23,946 nt of DNA, from positions 1 to 23,946 of the forward strand of contig CAZCAQ010000013.1 of the NCBI GenBank assembly GCA_964496905.1, given 5' to 3'. A program made the translations under genes and the position numbers. The DNA comes from CAZCAQ01 sp964496905. GTDB lineage: Bacteria > Patescibacteriota > WWE3 > UBA101185 > UBA10185. Under the pieces are notes generated by a model. The model did no database searches, was not told the origin of the DNA, and saw only the letters and a list, made by a program, of their open reading frames with translations. Shown piece by piece: positions 23,601-23,946 of the stretch; position 1 is the stretch's first letter, and the number at the start of each line of letters is the position of its first letter.

Positions 23601-23946
23601 CCAGCAGAATAACTTAGACGTAGAGTATTTGCACTATCCCAATACAGGTTTACGTAGTCATCACCATCACCATACAATGTAAGTAAATAAGCATCACTAT
23701 TCGGGGTTTCGGCAAACTTAACTGCATCTGCAGCGGAATGACGAGGACGATAGTTAAATGACACAAAGCCAGTGTTTGCACCAACACTTATTGCTTCACC
23801 TGCAGTTGCTACATAAGTATCTTGGCCATCCACCCTGATTTCATCTGTATTTTCAGTGCTATTGGCTTGAGAGGCTGGAGTGATGGTGAGCGAGACATCT
23901 GACAATAAAACACCGTATACATCGTCCACAAATCTTGACCCTGTAG
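20693..23946 (-). CDS. Giant extracellular LamG/Ig-like/FN3 surface protein (5' partial at window edge)
   Basis: The frame stays open to the right edge (reading T-G-S-R-F-V-D-D-V), so the GTG at 23929 is not the start and the N-terminus is missing. Counting from that codon (1078 residues): a LamG/concanavalin-like lectin domain (about 35-190), a Big_13-like Ig domain (194-294, with C241 and C257), Ig/FN3-like domains (about 298-394, 397-490, 494-624, 627-766), an acidic Thr/Asp-rich linker (767-820), a long Gly/Ala-rich helical segment (820-985) with 11-residue repeats, and a C-terminal FN3 domain (988-1076). There is no sortase motif or C-terminal membrane helix. It is likely an adhesin or host-contact protein; the anchoring method is unknown. 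Confidence 0.88.
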   Translation of the reverse strand, partial: TGSRFVDDVYGVLLSDVSLTITPASQANSTENTDEIRVDGQDTYVATAGEAISVGANTGFVSFNYRPRHSAADAVKFAETPNSDAYLLTLYGDGDDYVNLYWDSANTLRLSYSAGGETGTGTWDATGEIAANTEYLVSLAYTGDGNMVVEVGGTDRITLSSIPSAFGTAPNTLYFGSDSGGANQGDATFSNIVFDSNAPSISLNVFTPDPTLDNTPLITGTATESIGTISSVEFQMDGTGGAWASCSATDLAFNEASEEFTCTTSTLSDGSHTIYIRSTDSNGNTTTGGSESTDTFTIDSTSPTVPGTPSTTSPTADITPTWTWTASTDATSGLADPAYTIQWSTFSDFSSGINSATVNTNSFTHSTPLTDDTWYFRTKATDNAGNESNYSSTGEVEINTGAPEGSISINSAATYTNSRNVTLAVSASSGFFLSTDDIEMKVSNLADLSDATFEDFSASKTWTLTQGDGTKTVYVQFKDTTNNTSGAYTDTIVLDTNPPSELKLKKPASKAYTSEEREDFSWYAATDSTSGISEYKLTLDNSESDIKLTEIPREESSAYETSKYIAKYRNFEDDGSDNDYLSIHTKSSITWGLNQNNGKLREGKRTWEVTAYDAADNQVTSSRTLFVDRTGPKIKIEKINDTQYTAEYFSTNDATPTLKGLITDTLEGDSHATKVASGPKSVDIKIEKKSSAYGAYDPHTQANIELDETYWENTKKQITDNTQNTSNKYSKFEFTPKNTLTMGDYKVTVQSTDNVGNVGDVITFNLRVDSQAIKLQEVTKTPTLTKEDDTSKADTNNQGADNDADTQHITQEPYTNVDEATKPNLLQKASTAISNVFKDFYEGGTIAVAGIIKATGNGVQAVISGSANAVSSVAQNMASLVGYTFEKTGNFVAVMYKIAGNGLAFVGNKYMHAAQKMPSIGKQVLSSIGNSVNSTGDFLIKTGVGVEKNASDSSKIVKSTTMQVNQSLQIQAKATSNTIGLAVVNFGYKFVNEPTRIYNIKVVTLSPNSAKITWQTNHPANSEVDYGLDETYANQIQSQDMVTEHVVILTNLQAATEYHFEVMSHGKTYVYNANRRFTTPKAD
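21215..21412 (-). repeat. Six tandem 11-residue (hendecad) repeats in the surface protein
   Basis: Residues 840-905 divide into six 11-residue units starting at 840, 851, 862, 873, 884 and 895. Position 1 is T/G/A/A/G/G, position 4 is V/V/V/V/V/L and position 7 is I/V/V/T/M/V, with I/I/A/F/Y/G at position 8. Eleven residues make three helical turns, so the hydrophobic positions form a stripe. Similar periodicity occurs in alpha-synuclein, apolipoproteins and perilipins, which lie on membrane or lipid surfaces. The pattern fades after 905. Confidence 0.55.

Noticed and set aside
23927..23929. GTG at 23929 as the start of the surface protein
   Set aside because: The frame continues open to the window edge in the same domain style, there is no signal peptide after the GTG, and no promoter is visible.
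1..23946. CRISPR array, toxin-antitoxin, restriction-modification, prophage or insertion sequence
   Set aside because: No regular direct repeats with spacers, no transposase, integrase, nuclease-methylase pair or phage structural gene was seen on either strand.

Overview
The window reads as a chromosomal segment of a low-GC, gene-dense bacterium of the Candidate Phyla Radiation (Patescibacteria), possibly near Katanobacteria/WWE3 or Microgenomates. This placement is an inference from protein style: LeuRS and L33 sequence character, short enzymes, many small membrane proteins and a giant Ig/lectin surface protein. No 16S rRNA gene is present to confirm it. UGA acts as a stop in several genes (permeases, ABC ATPase, adaptor), so the code is standard (table 11) and not the UGA-Gly code of Gracilibacteria/Absconditabacteria. 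Two runs of exactly 100 N are scaffold gaps. One lies beside tRNA-Arg; the other lies between, or inside, a DUF6325/SHOCT gene pair.

Layout. 1-1704: tRNA-Lys(CTT), an MFS exporter with an operator-like palindrome on its promoter, gap 1, a GC-rich tail, a strong terminator and tRNA-Arg(TCG). 1802-2296: a one-TM protein with a DUF4430-like domain. 2300-6377: a four-gene efflux operon (MacA/HlyD adaptor, MacB-type ATPase, two paralogous FtsX/MacB permeases). 6428-6820: undecaprenol/diacylglycerol kinase. 6860-11191: rsmI, a HelD-like helicase and a GT39-type membrane glycosyltransferase, read as one unit. 11237-12964: divergent DsbA-like oxidoreductase and an NSUN-type RNA m5C methyltransferase. 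12953-15588: rpmG-leuS. 15664-16782: polyprenyl diphosphate synthase. 16793-18851: a GreA-like protein and a DUF4173-like membrane protein. 18958-19717: DUF6325 and SHOCT proteins around gap 2. 19803-20681: a DUF1861 beta-propeller protein. 20693 to the right edge: a giant extracellular LamG/Ig/FN3 protein, cut by the window edge.

How the genes fit together. Much of the window serves the envelope: lipid-carrier kinase and polyprenyl synthase (undecaprenyl phosphate supply), a lipid-linked-sugar-dependent glycosyltransferase, an oxidoreductase for extracytoplasmic disulfides, two exporters and a large surface protein. The rest is translation and transcription housekeeping (two rRNA/RNA methyltransferases, L33, LeuRS, HelD, a Gre-like factor, two tRNAs).

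The most striking signal is regulatory. At most transcription-unit starts a sigma70 -10 box lies only 5-7 nt upstream of the start codon, several with good -35 boxes at 16-18 bp spacing. Transcription would then begin at or next to the start codon, giving leaderless mRNAs. The only textbook AGGAGG Shine-Dalgarno is in front of the Actinobacteria-like DUF6325 gene. A second candidate novelty is a run of six 11-residue (hendecad) amphipathic repeats in a long helical segment of the surface protein. I did not find a clear defence system, CRISPR array, prophage or insertion sequence.
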